A DNA stretch of 64,000 nt, from NCBI RefSeq assembly GCF_030816615.1, contig NZ_JAUSYD010000001.1:4114501-4178500 (forward strand). The letters run 5' to 3'. Every line of letters begins with the position of its first letter. Position 1 is the stretch's first letter. A program made the position numbers and the translations under genes. This stretch comes from Streptomyces sp. B1I3 (GTDB lineage Bacteria; Actinomycetota; Actinomycetes; Streptomycetales; Streptomycetaceae). Positions 1 through 8,246 of the stretch are shown here, piece after piece. The notes under the pieces were generated by a model, which was not told where the DNA came from, ran no database searches, and saw only the letters and a list, made by a program, of their open reading frames with translations.

Positions 1-17
1 ACAGCCGACCGGACCCG

Positions 18-740
18 GTGGCGGACGGCACGTCGGCCGTCGGTCAGGGAGCAGCCCCGTGTCGTGAGGGTGGCGGCATAGCCGGTCTCTCGCTTCCCTA
101 CCAGATCGTGGCGGCGCTGACGCTGTCCGTGCTGGGGATGGCCGCCTGCGTCCACCTCGCCATGGTCTTTCTGCACGTCGCCCCGTCCAACACGCTGACG
201 AAGCAGCACGGCGAGGCCATCAGCACGTGGATCTATCCGGAGTTCGAGCAGAACTGGAAGCTGTTCGCTCCCAATCCGCTGCAGCAGAACATCGCCGTGC
301 ACGTGCGGGCAGAGGTGGCCGGCTCGGACGGCCGCAGCACGACGCGCTGGATGAGTCTTTCCCACGAGGACGGCGAGGCGATCCGCGGCAACCCGCTCCC
401 CAGCCACGTCCACCAGAACGAACTGCGCCGGGCCTGGGACTTCTACACCGGCTCCCACGACGACGAGAACCGCCCCAACGGCCTGCGCGGAGAACTCTCC
501 GAGCGCTACATCCGCCGGATCGTGATGCTCCGCCTCTCCGAGCACGACTACGGGGGCACGGTCGAGCGGATCCAGGTGCGGTCCTCCGTGCGTTCTGTCG
601 GTGCGCCGGCGTGGAGCGACGAGAAGATCGGTACGAAGCCGAACTACCGGGTGCTCCCGTGGTGGACCGTGACCCCGTCGGACCTTCCGGGCAACGCCGG
701 AACGGATCAGGCGTCGAGCGGGGAGGAGGGGGAGAAGTGA
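18..740 (+). CDS. DUF5819 family membrane-anchored protein
   Basis: A 240-residue protein with one hydrophobic segment at about residues 28-52 (IVAALTLSVLGMAACVHLAM), followed by a soluble region containing the NTLT...WIYPEFEQNWKLFAPNP block that I associate with DUF5819. It probably sits in the membrane with the C-terminal domain outside. The GTG at 18 is the first start in the frame; an earlier start before the window cannot be excluded. Its TGA overlaps the GTG of the HTTM gene (737-740), so the two are translationally coupled, and DUF5819 and HTTM genes commonly travel together in actinomycetes. Biochemical function is unknown. Confidence 0.8.
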   Translation: MADGTSAVGQGAAPCREGGGIAGLSLPYQIVAALTLSVLGMAACVHLAMVFLHVAPSNTLTKQHGEAISTWIYPEFEQNWKLFAPNPLQQNIAVHVRAEVAGSDGRSTTRWMSLSHEDGEAIRGNPLPSHVHQNELRRAWDFYTGSHDDENRPNGLRGELSERYIRRIVMLRLSEHDYGGTVERIQVRSSVRSVGAPAWSDEKIGTKPNYRVLPWWTVTPSDLPGNAGTDQASSGEEGEK

Positions 741-2008
741 GCGACCCCGTCGAGGCGCGCAGCGGCGTGCCGACCACCGACCACTCCCTCTCCCGCGCTG
801 TCCAGCGCGTCACCGCGGCGCCGCTGGGCGCGTACCAGAGCGCCGTCGTCCGGATCGGTGTCTCCGCCACGTATCTGCTGTTCCTGCTGCGTGAGTTCCC
901 GCACCGCCGCGAGTTGTACGGCCCCGACAGCCCGTGGCGTTGGGACATGGCGCGGGAGCTCATCGCCGGCAACGAAGCCTTCACCGCCCTGATGTGGTCG
1001 GACAGCGCGATCTGGTTCGAGGCCGTCTACGGACTCACGCTGGTCTCCGCGGCCCTCTTCATGGTCGGCTGGCGGACCCGCGCCACGTCCGTCGTGTTCA
1101 TGGTGGGGGTGCTCTCCCTGCAGAACCGCAGCATCTTCATGGGGGACGGCGGTGACAACGTCATCCACCTGATGGCCGTCTACCTGGTGCTCACGCGCTG
1201 CGCCCGTGTCTGGTCACTGGACGCGGGACGGGCCGCACGGGACGCCGCACGCCGCGCGGCAGGGCACCGGCCGGCCATGGACGTCGCGGGCCCGGCCCTG
1301 TGGGCCGTGTCCGGTTCGGTGCTGGTGCCGGCCACGCTGGCGAGCGGACTCGGCGGCACCTGGTGGCTCCCGTCGCTCCTGTGGGTGCTGTGGCTGGGCA
1401 ACGGTCTCTGGTGGGCCATGAGCCGCTACGCACCCGACCGTGAGCTGCGCACCCTGCTCGACGTCATGGCCAATCTCGCCCACAGCGCCGCCCTCCTCGT
1501 GATCATGGCCGAGGTCTGCCTGATCTACGCGACCGCCGGCTGGTACAAGATCCAGGGATCCCGCTGGCAGGACGGTACAGCGCTCTACTATCCGCTCAAG
1601 CTGGACTACTTCACCCCGTGGCCGGAGCTCTCGAACCTGTTCGCGTCCAGCGCTCTGGTGGTGATGGTGCTGACGTACGCCACGGTCATCGTGCAGGTCG
1701 CCTTCCCGTTCACCCTGTTCAACCGGCGGGTCAAGAACGTCCTGCTGGTCGTCATGATCGGGGAGCACGCCGGAATCGCCGTGCTGCTCGGCCTGCCCTT
1801 CTTCTCCATGGCGATGATCGCCGCGGACGCCGTCTTCCTGCCGACGGTCTTCCTGGTGTGGCTGGGCGGCAAGGTGACGTTCGGCCGGCAGCGGCTGGTC
1901 TCCCGGGCTGCGGGAAGAGTCCGGCTGCCGGGACAGCGGCGGGCGGAGGACGGCGAGAGGGAGCCCCTGCGCCGCGGTGGTGGCGGGGACCATACGCTCG
2001 TCGGGTGA
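737..2008 (+). CDS. HTTM domain membrane protein (vitamin K-dependent gamma-carboxylase-like)
   Basis: A 423-residue polytopic membrane protein with several hydrophobic segments. The region around SVLSLQNRSIFMGDGGDNVIH and the later AGWYKIQGSRWQDGTALYY stretch is characteristic of HTTM (horizontally transferred transmembrane) proteins, relatives of vitamin K-dependent gamma-glutamyl carboxylase and SdpB. Whether it carboxylates anything is not known. The longer open frame begins at 227, but that part lies antisense-free over the DUF5819 gene in another frame; the GTG at 737, preceded by GGAGGGGGAGAA and overlapping the upstream stop, is the likely start. Its stop in turn overlaps the GTG of the methyltransferase gene at 2005. 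Confidence 0.82.
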   Translation: MSDPVEARSGVPTTDHSLSRAVQRVTAAPLGAYQSAVVRIGVSATYLLFLLREFPHRRELYGPDSPWRWDMARELIAGNEAFTALMWSDSAIWFEAVYGLTLVSAALFMVGWRTRATSVVFMVGVLSLQNRSIFMGDGGDNVIHLMAVYLVLTRCARVWSLDAGRAARDAARRAAGHRPAMDVAGPALWAVSGSVLVPATLASGLGGTWWLPSLLWVLWLGNGLWWAMSRYAPDRELRTLLDVMANLAHSAALLVIMAEVCLIYATAGWYKIQGSRWQDGTALYYPLKLDYFTPWPELSNLFASSALVVMVLTYATVIVQVAFPFTLFNRRVKNVLLVVMIGEHAGIAVLLGLPFFSMAMIAADAVFLPTVFLVWLGGKVTFGRQRLVSRAAGRVRLPGQRRAEDGEREPLRRGGGGDHTLVG

Positions 2009-2751
2009 CCAGCGAGACCGGTAGTGCAGAAGAGCCCCAGGTGGCAGCGGGCCCCGATCCGTCCGAGGGGCCCGATCGGCCCACCGGGACCGACGCGTCC
2101 ACGGAGCCGATCCAGTACGACGACGGGTACGGCAACGAGATCGGCGTCGGCCCGCATCCGCTGCCCTGGCCAGAAGGCGAGCGCTACGACGCAGAGCTGC
2201 TCGCCCGGGGCGACCGGCGCAATGTGGGCGACGCCTACCGGTACTGGACGCGCGAGGCGATCGTCGCCGATCTCGACCTGCGCCGGCACGACTTCCATGT
2301 GGCGGTGGAGAACTGGGGCCACGACTTCAACATCGGCTCGGTGGTGCGCACGGCCAACGCCTTCCTCGCCAAGGAGATCCACATCGTGGGCCGGCGGCGC
2401 TGGAACCGGCGGGGCGCGATGGTCACCGATCGCTACCAGCACGTGCGTCACCATCCGGACACCGCCGACCTGACCGCATGGGCGGCCGCCGAGGGGCTGC
2501 CGATCATCGGAATCGACAACCTTCCCGGTGCCGTGCCCCTGGAACGCACGGAACTGCCCAGGCGGTGCGTGCTGCTGTTCGGGCAGGAAGGCCCGGGGCT
2601 GACGGAGGAAGCCCGCGAGCACGCGACGATGGTGTGCTCCATCGCGCAGTTCGGCTCCACACGTTCGATCAACGCGGGTGCGGCGGCGGCCATCGCCATG
2701 CATGCGTGGGTGCAGCGATACGCGGATATTCCTGAGCCCCCGAGCGCGTGA
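2005..2751 (+). CDS. TrmH/SpoU-family RNA methyltransferase
   Basis: A 248-residue SPOUT-class methyltransferase that would 2'-O-methylate a ribose in tRNA or rRNA using S-adenosylmethionine. The three SPOUT motifs are visible: NIGSVVRTANAF (motif 1), LLFGQEGPGL (motif 2) and STRSINAGAAAAIAM (motif 3, forming the trefoil-knot cofactor site). The first 60 or so residues are an acidic, proline-rich extension lacking the usual N-terminal L30e-like substrate domain, so the target RNA cannot be named. The GTG start overlaps the HTTM stop by the GTGA arrangement, making this the third gene of a coupled operon. It converges with paaN. Confidence 0.88.
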   Translation: MTSETGSAEEPQVAAGPDPSEGPDRPTGTDASTEPIQYDDGYGNEIGVGPHPLPWPEGERYDAELLARGDRRNVGDAYRYWTREAIVADLDLRRHDFHVAVENWGHDFNIGSVVRTANAFLAKEIHIVGRRRWNRRGAMVTDRYQHVRHHPDTADLTAWAAAEGLPIIGIDNLPGAVPLERTELPRRCVLLFGQEGPGLTEEAREHATMVCSIAQFGSTRSINAGAAAAIAMHAWVQRYADIPEPPSA

Positions 2752-2839
2752 CGGGCGGACCGTCGCCCGGCCCCCGCTCCACCGGCCGCCGCGCATCGCC
2801 TTGCTGCCACGGCGGGGCAAGGCGCTACGCGGCGGTGCG

Positions 2840-4540
2840 TCAGGCCTGGCGGCGGACCTCCACCACGCGGAAACGGTTGGACACGAACGCGCCGTCGCAC
2901 AGGGCCGCATTGGCAGCAGGATTGCCGCCCGAGCCGTGGAAGTCGGAGAACGCCGCGGTCTGGTTGACGTACACCCCGCCCGTGAGATTCAGCGAGAGCT
3001 GAGCCGATTCGTCGAAACAGACGTCCTCCACCGCCCGCTCCACCTCCGGGGACGTGGTGTACGCGCCCACCGTCATCGCGCCCTGTTCCCGGACGGTGCG
3101 GCGCAGCAGGTCGAGTGCGGCGGTCGTCGATTCGACGGCGACCGCGAACGAAACCGGCCCGAAGCACTCGGAGAGGTAGGCGGCCCCGTCGTCGGGCTTG
3201 GTGCCGTCGAACTTGACGAGCACCGGCGTCCGCACGACCGCGTCAGGGAAGTCCGGGTTGGCCACCGCCCGGGAGGCGAGGGCGACCTCGCCCAGTTCCC
3301 CGGCCGCTTCAAGACGCGCCTGCACGTCCGGGTTGACCAGGGCGCCGAGCAGTCCGTTGGCGCGGGCGTCGTCACCGAGGAGTCCGCTCACGGCCTCGGC
3401 GACGTCCGTCACCACGTCCTCGTAGGTCTTGGGGCCCGCGTCGGTCGTCACGCCGTCCCGGGGGATGAGCAGGTTCTGCGGGGTGGTGCACATCTGACCG
3501 CTGTAGAGGGAGAGGGAGAAGGCCAGGTTGGAGAGCATGCCCCGGTAGTTGTCGGTGGAGTCGACGACGATCGTGTTGACGCCGGCCTTCTCCGTGTAGA
3601 CCTGGGCCTGCCTGGCGTTGGCCTCCAGCCAGTCACCGAAGGCGGTGGAACCCGTGTAGTCGATGATCTTGATCTCGGGTCGTACCGCCAGGGTCTTGGC
3701 GATGCCCTCACCGGGCCGTTCCGCGGCCAGCGCGACGAGGTTCGGGTCGAAGCCCGCCTCGCTCAGCACCTCACGCGCCAGCTGGACGGTGAGCGCGAGC
3801 GGCAGCACCGCCCGCGGGTGCGGCTTGACCAGCACCGGATTGCCGGTGGCCAGCGAGGCGAAGAGGCCCGGGTAGCCGTTCCAGGTGGGGAAGGTGTTGC
3901 AGCCGATCAGCAGCGAGATGCCGCGGCCGACCGCCGTGTAGGACTTGTGCAGTTCGAGCGGATCTCGCTTGCCCTGGGGTTTGGACCAGTCGGCGGCCGA
4001 CGGCGTGCGTGTCTGCTCCGCGTATGCGTACGCCACGGCCTCCAGGCCGCGGTCCTGCGCGTGCGGGCCGCCCGCCTGGAAGGCCATCACGAACGCCTGC
4101 CCGCTCGTGTGCATGACGGCGTGGGCCAGCTCATGGGTACGGGCGCTGATCCTCGCGAGGATCTCCAGACAGACCAGGGCCCTGGTCTCCGGCCCGGCCG
4201 CCCGCCAGTCGCTCATGGCGGCGTGCATCGCCGGGAGCAGGACGTCCGGGTCGACGTGCGGATACTCGACGCCGAGCTCCGGCCCGTACGGCGAGACCTC
4301 GCCGCCCGTCCAGCCGTCGGTGCCGGGCTGACCGAGGTCCAGCCGGGTGTTCAGCACGGCGTCGAACGCGGCCTTGCCCTCGGCCGCTCCCAGGCTGCCG
4401 GGGAGGCCGCCCTCGCCGTAGGCCTTCGGATGCTCGGGGTGCGGGGACCAGTAGGCGCGCGTACGGATCGCGTCGAGTGCCTGGTCGAGCGTCGGACGGT
4501 GGGTCTCGGACAGCTTCTCGGGGGAAAGCTCGGCGGCCAT
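2840..4540 (-). CDS. paaN: Phenylacetic acid degradation protein PaaN (aldehyde dehydrogenase family)
   Basis: A 566-residue aldehyde-dehydrogenase superfamily enzyme of the PaaN type, which oxidises the ring-opened semialdehyde of the aerobic phenylacetyl-CoA pathway. Visible signatures are GCNTFPTWNGYPGLFASLATGNPVLVKPHP around the nucleotide site, IDYTGSTAFGDWL, and SLYSGQMCTTPQNLL carrying the catalytic cysteine. Unlike E. coli PaaZ there is no fused C-terminal MaoC hydratase domain, so the ring-opening activity must come from another protein; no other paa gene lies in the window. The ATG at 4540 is preceded by GAGGAGTTGGTCC. It is divergent from a TetR regulator across 123 bp that holds a strong palindrome (4595-4608). 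Confidence 0.87.
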   Translation of the reverse strand: MAAELSPEKLSETHRPTLDQALDAIRTRAYWSPHPEHPKAYGEGGLPGSLGAAEGKAAFDAVLNTRLDLGQPGTDGWTGGEVSPYGPELGVEYPHVDPDVLLPAMHAAMSDWRAAGPETRALVCLEILARISARTHELAHAVMHTSGQAFVMAFQAGGPHAQDRGLEAVAYAYAEQTRTPSAADWSKPQGKRDPLELHKSYTAVGRGISLLIGCNTFPTWNGYPGLFASLATGNPVLVKPHPRAVLPLALTVQLAREVLSEAGFDPNLVALAAERPGEGIAKTLAVRPEIKIIDYTGSTAFGDWLEANARQAQVYTEKAGVNTIVVDSTDNYRGMLSNLAFSLSLYSGQMCTTPQNLLIPRDGVTTDAGPKTYEDVVTDVAEAVSGLLGDDARANGLLGALVNPDVQARLEAAGELGEVALASRAVANPDFPDAVVRTPVLVKFDGTKPDDGAAYLSECFGPVSFAVAVESTTAALDLLRRTVREQGAMTVGAYTTSPEVERAVEDVCFDESAQLSLNLTGGVYVNQTAAFSDFHGSGGNPAANAALCDGAFVSNRFRVVEVRRQA

Positions 4541-4594
4541 GACGGACCAACTCCTCGTCGAGCCGGGCAGGGATGTGCGGACGGAGTTAGAGTA

Positions 4595-4608
4595 ACCGAA
4601 CGATCGGT
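4595..4608. promoter_or_regulatory. Putative TetR/PaaR-type operator in the paaN-tetR intergenic region
   Basis: The 14-mer ACCGAACGATCGGT is an inverted repeat (ACCGA-N4-TCGGT) lying between the two divergent starts. It fits the core ACCG-NN-CG-NN-CGGT that I recall for PaaR of Corynebacterium glutamicum, a TetR repressor of phenylacetate genes. Its position 55 bp from both start codons suits control of both genes. A nearly identical 14-mer recurs at 5954-5967 before bkdA. A DnaA-box-like TGTGGATGA also occurs at 4633-4641. Confidence 0.65.
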
Positions 4609-4663
4609 CGGGACAAGGGGCCCCAAGGAACCTGTGGATGACTCATGGGGGAGGATCGCGGGC

Positions 4664-5257
4664 ATGACCACGGCCAAGCGGGACACGTACACACCGGAAA
4701 CCCTCCTCACCGTTGCCGTCCGTGTCTTCAACGAGCGCGGCTACGACGGCACGTCCATGGAGCACCTCTCCAAGGCGGCCGGCATCTCCAAGTCGTCGAT
4801 CTACCACCATGTGGCGGGCAAGGAAGAGCTGCTGCGCCGTGCGGTGAGCCGTGCGCTCGACGGTCTGTTCGGCATCCTCGAGGAGCCGGGTGCGACGCGG
4901 GGGCGGGCGATCGCACGGGTCGAGTACGTCACGCGCCGCACCGTCGAGGTCCTGATGGGCGAACTGCCCTACGTCACGTTGCTGCTGCGCGTCCGGGGCA
5001 ACACGAAGACCGAGCGCTGGGCGCTGGAGCGGCGGCGTGAGTTCGACCAGCGGGTGTCCGAGCTGCTCAAGGCCGCCGTCACGGACGGTGATCTCCGCGC
5101 CGACGTCGACATACGCCTGGCCACCCGGCTGCTTTTCGGCATGGTGAATTCCCTGGTCGAGTGGTACCGCCCGCAGCCGGGCGGATCACCGGAGGAGGAG
5201 CAGCTGGCCGACACGGTCGTGCAGCTGGCTTTCGAGGGGATGCGGGCCAGCCGCTGA
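4664..5257 (+). CDS. TetR/AcrR family transcriptional regulator, probable PaaR
   Basis: A 197-residue regulator with an N-terminal helix-turn-helix (about residues 10-57: LLTVAVRVFNERGYDGTSMEHLSKAAGISKSSIYHHVAGKEELL) and a C-terminal ligand-binding region with LATRLLFGMVNSLVEWYRP, typical of TetR_C_11-like domains seen in PaaR regulators. The open frame extends far upstream to 2678, but over the paaN gene in antisense; the ATG at 4664 after GGAGGATCGCGGGC is the sensible start. Divergence from paaN makes phenylacetyl-CoA a likely effector (inference). It converges with the Lrp-type gene at 5331. Confidence 0.85.
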   Translation: MTTAKRDTYTPETLLTVAVRVFNERGYDGTSMEHLSKAAGISKSSIYHHVAGKEELLRRAVSRALDGLFGILEEPGATRGRAIARVEYVTRRTVEVLMGELPYVTLLLRVRGNTKTERWALERRREFDQRVSELLKAAVTDGDLRADVDIRLATRLLFGMVNSLVEWYRPQPGGSPEEEQLADTVVQLAFEGMRASR

Positions 5258-5330
5258 TCGGGATCGTCGCACACGGCCACGACAGGCTCGGCGCACCCGG
5301 TCCCGCGTCGGCCGCCAGGGACCGGCAGGC

Positions 5331-5852
5331 CTAGGTGAGCTCGGCCGGCCGGTCGGGGTGCGGACCGAGGTCGGTTTCCTCGAACACCAGCAGGGTGCGG
5401 GTGGACAGCACCTCCGGTATGGCCTGGATCCTGGTGAGTACCAGCTCCCGCAGTGCCCGGTTGTCCGGCGTGTGCACGAGGAGCAGGACATCGAAGTCGC
5501 CGCTGACCAGCGCTATGTGGGTGGCGCCCGGCAGTGCCTGAAGCTGCTCGCGCACGGTGCGCCACGAGTTCTGGACGATCTTCAGCGTGATGTACGCAGA
5601 GGCTCCCTGCCCCGCCCGTTCGTGATCGACCCGGGCGCTGAAGCCGCGGATCACCCCGTCCTCGACGAGTCGGTTGATGCGGGCGTAGGCGTTGGCGCGC
5701 GACACGTGGACGCGCTCGGCGACGGCGCGTATCGAGGCGCGGCCGTCCGTCTGCAGTATGCGGAGGATGTCGCGGTCGACCGGGTCGAGCGGCCGGGCGG
5801 GCGGTGCCTGGCCGGGATCGCCGCCGCCGTCGGCCATTTGTTCAGCGGCCAT
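5331..5852 (-). CDS. bkdR: Lrp/AsnC family regulator, likely BkdR
   Basis: A 173-residue feast/famine regulator. An N-terminal winged HTH (LDPVDRDILRILQTDGRASIRAVAERVHVSRANAYARINRL) is followed by an RAM/AsnC ligand domain with SGDFDVLLLVHTPDNRALRELVLTRIQAIPEVLSTRTLLVFEE. The open frame reaches 6089, but the ATG at 5852 has a GGGAGG nine bases upstream and gives the family's usual length. It is divergent from bkdABC, so it most likely responds to branched-chain amino acids or their keto acids and controls that operon; this pairing is known in Streptomyces, where the gene is called bkdR. The regulator assignment rests on context. Confidence 0.85.
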   Translation of the reverse strand: MAAEQMADGGGDPGQAPPARPLDPVDRDILRILQTDGRASIRAVAERVHVSRANAYARINRLVEDGVIRGFSARVDHERAGQGASAYITLKIVQNSWRTVREQLQALPGATHIALVSGDFDVLLLVHTPDNRALRELVLTRIQAIPEVLSTRTLLVFEETDLGPHPDRPAELT

Positions 5853-5870
5853 CTGCCCGTGCCTCCCTGT

Positions 5871-5919
5871 TGTGGACGACCTGCCCCTATCCCAGGCTGT
5901 GGAGAACCGTTTGTCCACA
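5871..5919. promoter_or_regulatory. Cluster of three DnaA-box-like 9-mers
   Basis: Within 49 bp of the bkdR-bkdA region lie TGTGGACGA (5871-5879, reverse of TCGTCCACA), TGTGGAGAA (5898-5906, reverse of TTCTCCACA) and TTGTCCACA (5911-5919, the preferred Streptomyces box). The last two face each other as an inverted pair. All three fit the degenerate consensus (T/C)(T/C)(G/A/C)TCCACA as I remember it. They could bind DnaA for titration or transcription control; chance cannot be excluded without genome-wide counting. Confidence 0.5.
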
Positions 5920-5953
5920 GGCTGACGGCGCCTGTAGCCAAAATGCGTCCACG

Positions 5954-5967
5954 ACCGAACAATCGGT
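5954..5967. promoter_or_regulatory. Second copy of the TetR/PaaR-type palindrome, upstream of bkdA
   Basis: ACCGAACAATCGGT differs from the paaN-tetR operator at one of 14 positions and keeps the ACCGA-N4-TCGGT arms. It lies 97 bp before the bkdA start. Immediately downstream, 5969-5981 is another short palindrome (GGTGGG-G-CCCACC), a possible second operator, perhaps for the Lrp-type regulator. Confidence 0.6.
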
Positions 5968-6063
5968 AGGTGGGGCCCACCACCCAGGCGCCTCACTCCC
6001 GCCTCGACATTCCTGCAGATTTCGACACCCCTCGATCTATCGCGATGCCAGGAGGTGCTTCTC

Positions 6064-7218
6064 ATGACGGTCCAAGAGCTGCCCGGCACGGCCGCTTACC
6101 GGCCCACGCCGCCCCCGGCCTGGAAGCCGCTCACCGACCCCGCGCCGCTGCTCCCGGACCCCGAGCCGTACCGGGTGCTCGGCACGGAAGCCGCAGCCGA
6201 AGCGGATCCCGAGCTGCTGCTGCGCCTCTACGCCGAGCTGGTGCGAGGCCGGAGGTACAACGCCCAGGCCACCGCCCTGACCAAACAGGGCCGGCTCGCC
6301 GTGTACCCGTCCAGCACCGGCCAGGAAGCCTGCGAGGTCGCGGCGGCGCTCGTCCTGGAGGAGCGTGACTGGCTCTTTCCCAGTTACCGGGACACGCTTG
6401 CCGCCGTGGCGCGTGGCCTGGACCCGGTCGATGCACTGACCCTGCTGCGCGGAGACCGGCACACCGGATACGACCCGCGCGAGCACCGCATCGCCCCGCT
6501 GTGCACCCCGCTGGCCACCCAGCTGCCGCACGCGGTGGGCCTGGCTCACGCGGCGCGGCTCAAGGGTGACGATGTGGTGGCGCTCGCCATGGTGGGTGAC
6601 GGCGGGACGAGCGAGGGCGACTTCCACGAGGCGCTGAACTTCGCGGCCGTCTGGCGAGCTCCGGTCGTCTTCCTCGTGCAGAACAACGGCTTCGCCATCT
6701 CCGTGCCACTGGCCAAGCAGACCGCTGCGCCGTCCCTCGCCCACAAGGCCGTGGGGTACGGGATGCCAGGCCGGCTGGTCGACGGCAACGACGCGGTCGC
6801 GGTGCACCAGGTCCTGGGTGAAGCGGTGGCGAGGGCCAGGCGCGGCGAAGGGCCGACGCTGGTCGAGGCGGTCACCTACCGCATGGAAGCCCATACGAAT
6901 GCCGACGACGCCACCCGGTACCGCGGTGACAGCGAGGTGGAGGCCTGGCGTGCGCACGACCCGATCCAGCTGCTGGAGCGTGCTCTGACCGGGCGGGGAC
7001 TGCTGGACGAGGAGCGCATCGGGGCGGTTCGGGAGGCGGCCGAGCGGATGGCCGCAGGACTGCGTGAGCAGATGAATGCCGATCCGGTGCTCGACCCGAT
7101 GGACATGTTCACCCACGTCTACGAGCAGCAGACCGAGCAACTGCGTGAGCAGGCTGCCCGGCTGAGGGCCGAGCTGGAGGCCGGGCACGACGAGAGCGGC
7201 GCGGAGGAGAGGCGATGA
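6064..7218 (+). CDS. bkdA: Branched-chain alpha-keto acid dehydrogenase E1 alpha subunit
   Basis: A 384-residue thiamine-diphosphate-dependent E1-alpha. The TPP motif runs from VGDGGTSEGDFHEALN to VVFLVQNNGFAISVP. With E1-beta it decarboxylates 2-oxo acids from valine, leucine and isoleucine and passes the acyl group to lipoyl-E2. An AGGAGGT seven bases before the ATG at 6064 favours this start over the GTG at 6055. The ATG of bkdB overlaps its stop (7215-7218), implying coupled translation. These overlapping junctions match my memory of bkdABC rather than bkdFGH in S. avermitilis. Pyruvate dehydrogenase cannot be wholly excluded from sequence alone. Confidence 0.85.
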   Translation: MTVQELPGTAAYRPTPPPAWKPLTDPAPLLPDPEPYRVLGTEAAAEADPELLLRLYAELVRGRRYNAQATALTKQGRLAVYPSSTGQEACEVAAALVLEERDWLFPSYRDTLAAVARGLDPVDALTLLRGDRHTGYDPREHRIAPLCTPLATQLPHAVGLAHAARLKGDDVVALAMVGDGGTSEGDFHEALNFAAVWRAPVVFLVQNNGFAISVPLAKQTAAPSLAHKAVGYGMPGRLVDGNDAVAVHQVLGEAVARARRGEGPTLVEAVTYRMEAHTNADDATRYRGDSEVEAWRAHDPIQLLERALTGRGLLDEERIGAVREAAERMAAGLREQMNADPVLDPMDMFTHVYEQQTEQLREQAARLRAELEAGHDESGAEERR

Positions 7219-8246
7219 CCACGGCTGCGGCAGCCGTCGGTGAGCGGACCGGCTCGGTCAGGCCCGCCACGATGGCGCAGGCACTCGGGCGCGCGCTGCG
7301 CGACTCCATGGCCGCGGACCCGACGGTGCACGTCCTCGGCGAGGACGTCGGCACCCTCGGCGGGGTCTTCAGGGTCACCGACGGGCTGGCCAAGGAGTTC
7401 GGCGACGACCGGTGTACGGATACACCACTGGCCGAGGCGGGCATTCTGGGCGCCGCCGTCGGCATGGCGATGTATGGACTGCGGCCCGTGGTGGAGATGC
7501 AGTTCGACGCCTTCGCCTACCCGGCGTTCGAACAGCTGATCAGTCATGTCGCCAAGATGAGGAACCGCACCGGGGGTGCGATGCCCCTGCCGATCACGGT
7601 ACGGGTGCCGTACGGCGGGGGAATCGGCGGCGTCGAGCACCACAGCGACTCCTCCGAGGCCTACTACATGGCGACGCCGGGCCTGCACGTCGTCACGCCG
7701 GCCACGGTCGAGGACGCGTACGGACTGCTGAGGGAGTCGATCGCCTCCGACGATCCCGTGGTCTTCCTGGAGCCCAAGCGGCTCTATTGGTCCAAGGCGG
7801 CCTGGTCACCGGAGGCGCCGGCAGCGGTGGAGCCGATCGGACGGGCAGTGGTGCGCCGCCCGGGCCGCAGCGCCACCTTGATCACCTACGGGCCGTCACT
7901 CCCGGTGTGCATGGAGGCGGCGGAGGCCGCCACGTCCGAAGGCTGGGACCTCGAAGTGGTCGACCTGCGGTCGCTGGTGCCGTTCGACGACGAGACCGTC
8001 GCCGCGTCGGTGCGGCGCACAGGGCGTGCGGTGGTCGTTCATGAATCCTCCGGGTTCGGTGGACCGGGCGGCGAGATCGCGGCGCGGGTCACCGAGAGGT
8101 GCTTCCACCACCTGGAGGCTCCGGTGCTGCGTGTAGCCGGATTCGACATCCCGTACCCACCGCCGATGCAGGAGCGCCACCATCTGCCGGGCGTGGACCG
8201 GGTGCTCGACGCGGTGGCCCGTCTTCAGTGGGAGGCCGAGAGCTGA
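7215..8246 (+). CDS. bkdB: Branched-chain alpha-keto acid dehydrogenase E1 beta subunit
   Basis: A 343-residue E1-beta of the transketolase-like family, forming the alpha2beta2 E1 with the preceding product. Typical stretches are VLGEDVGTLGGVFRVTDGL, VVEMQFDAFAYPAFEQLISHVAKM and RVPYGGGIGGVEHHSDS, followed by the transketolase C-terminal domain with SLVPFDDETVAASVRRTGRAVVVHE. The first 13 residues are a short variable tail. Start and stop both overlap neighbours, so the three subunits should be made in stoichiometric amounts. About 15 kb away bkdG encodes a clear paralogue. Confidence 0.87.
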   Translation: MTTAAAAVGERTGSVRPATMAQALGRALRDSMAADPTVHVLGEDVGTLGGVFRVTDGLAKEFGDDRCTDTPLAEAGILGAAVGMAMYGLRPVVEMQFDAFAYPAFEQLISHVAKMRNRTGGAMPLPITVRVPYGGGIGGVEHHSDSSEAYYMATPGLHVVTPATVEDAYGLLRESIASDDPVVFLEPKRLYWSKAAWSPEAPAAVEPIGRAVVRRPGRSATLITYGPSLPVCMEAAEAATSEGWDLEVVDLRSLVPFDDETVAASVRRTGRAVVVHESSGFGGPGGEIAARVTERCFHHLEAPVLRVAGFDIPYPPPMQERHHLPGVDRVLDAVARLQWEAES

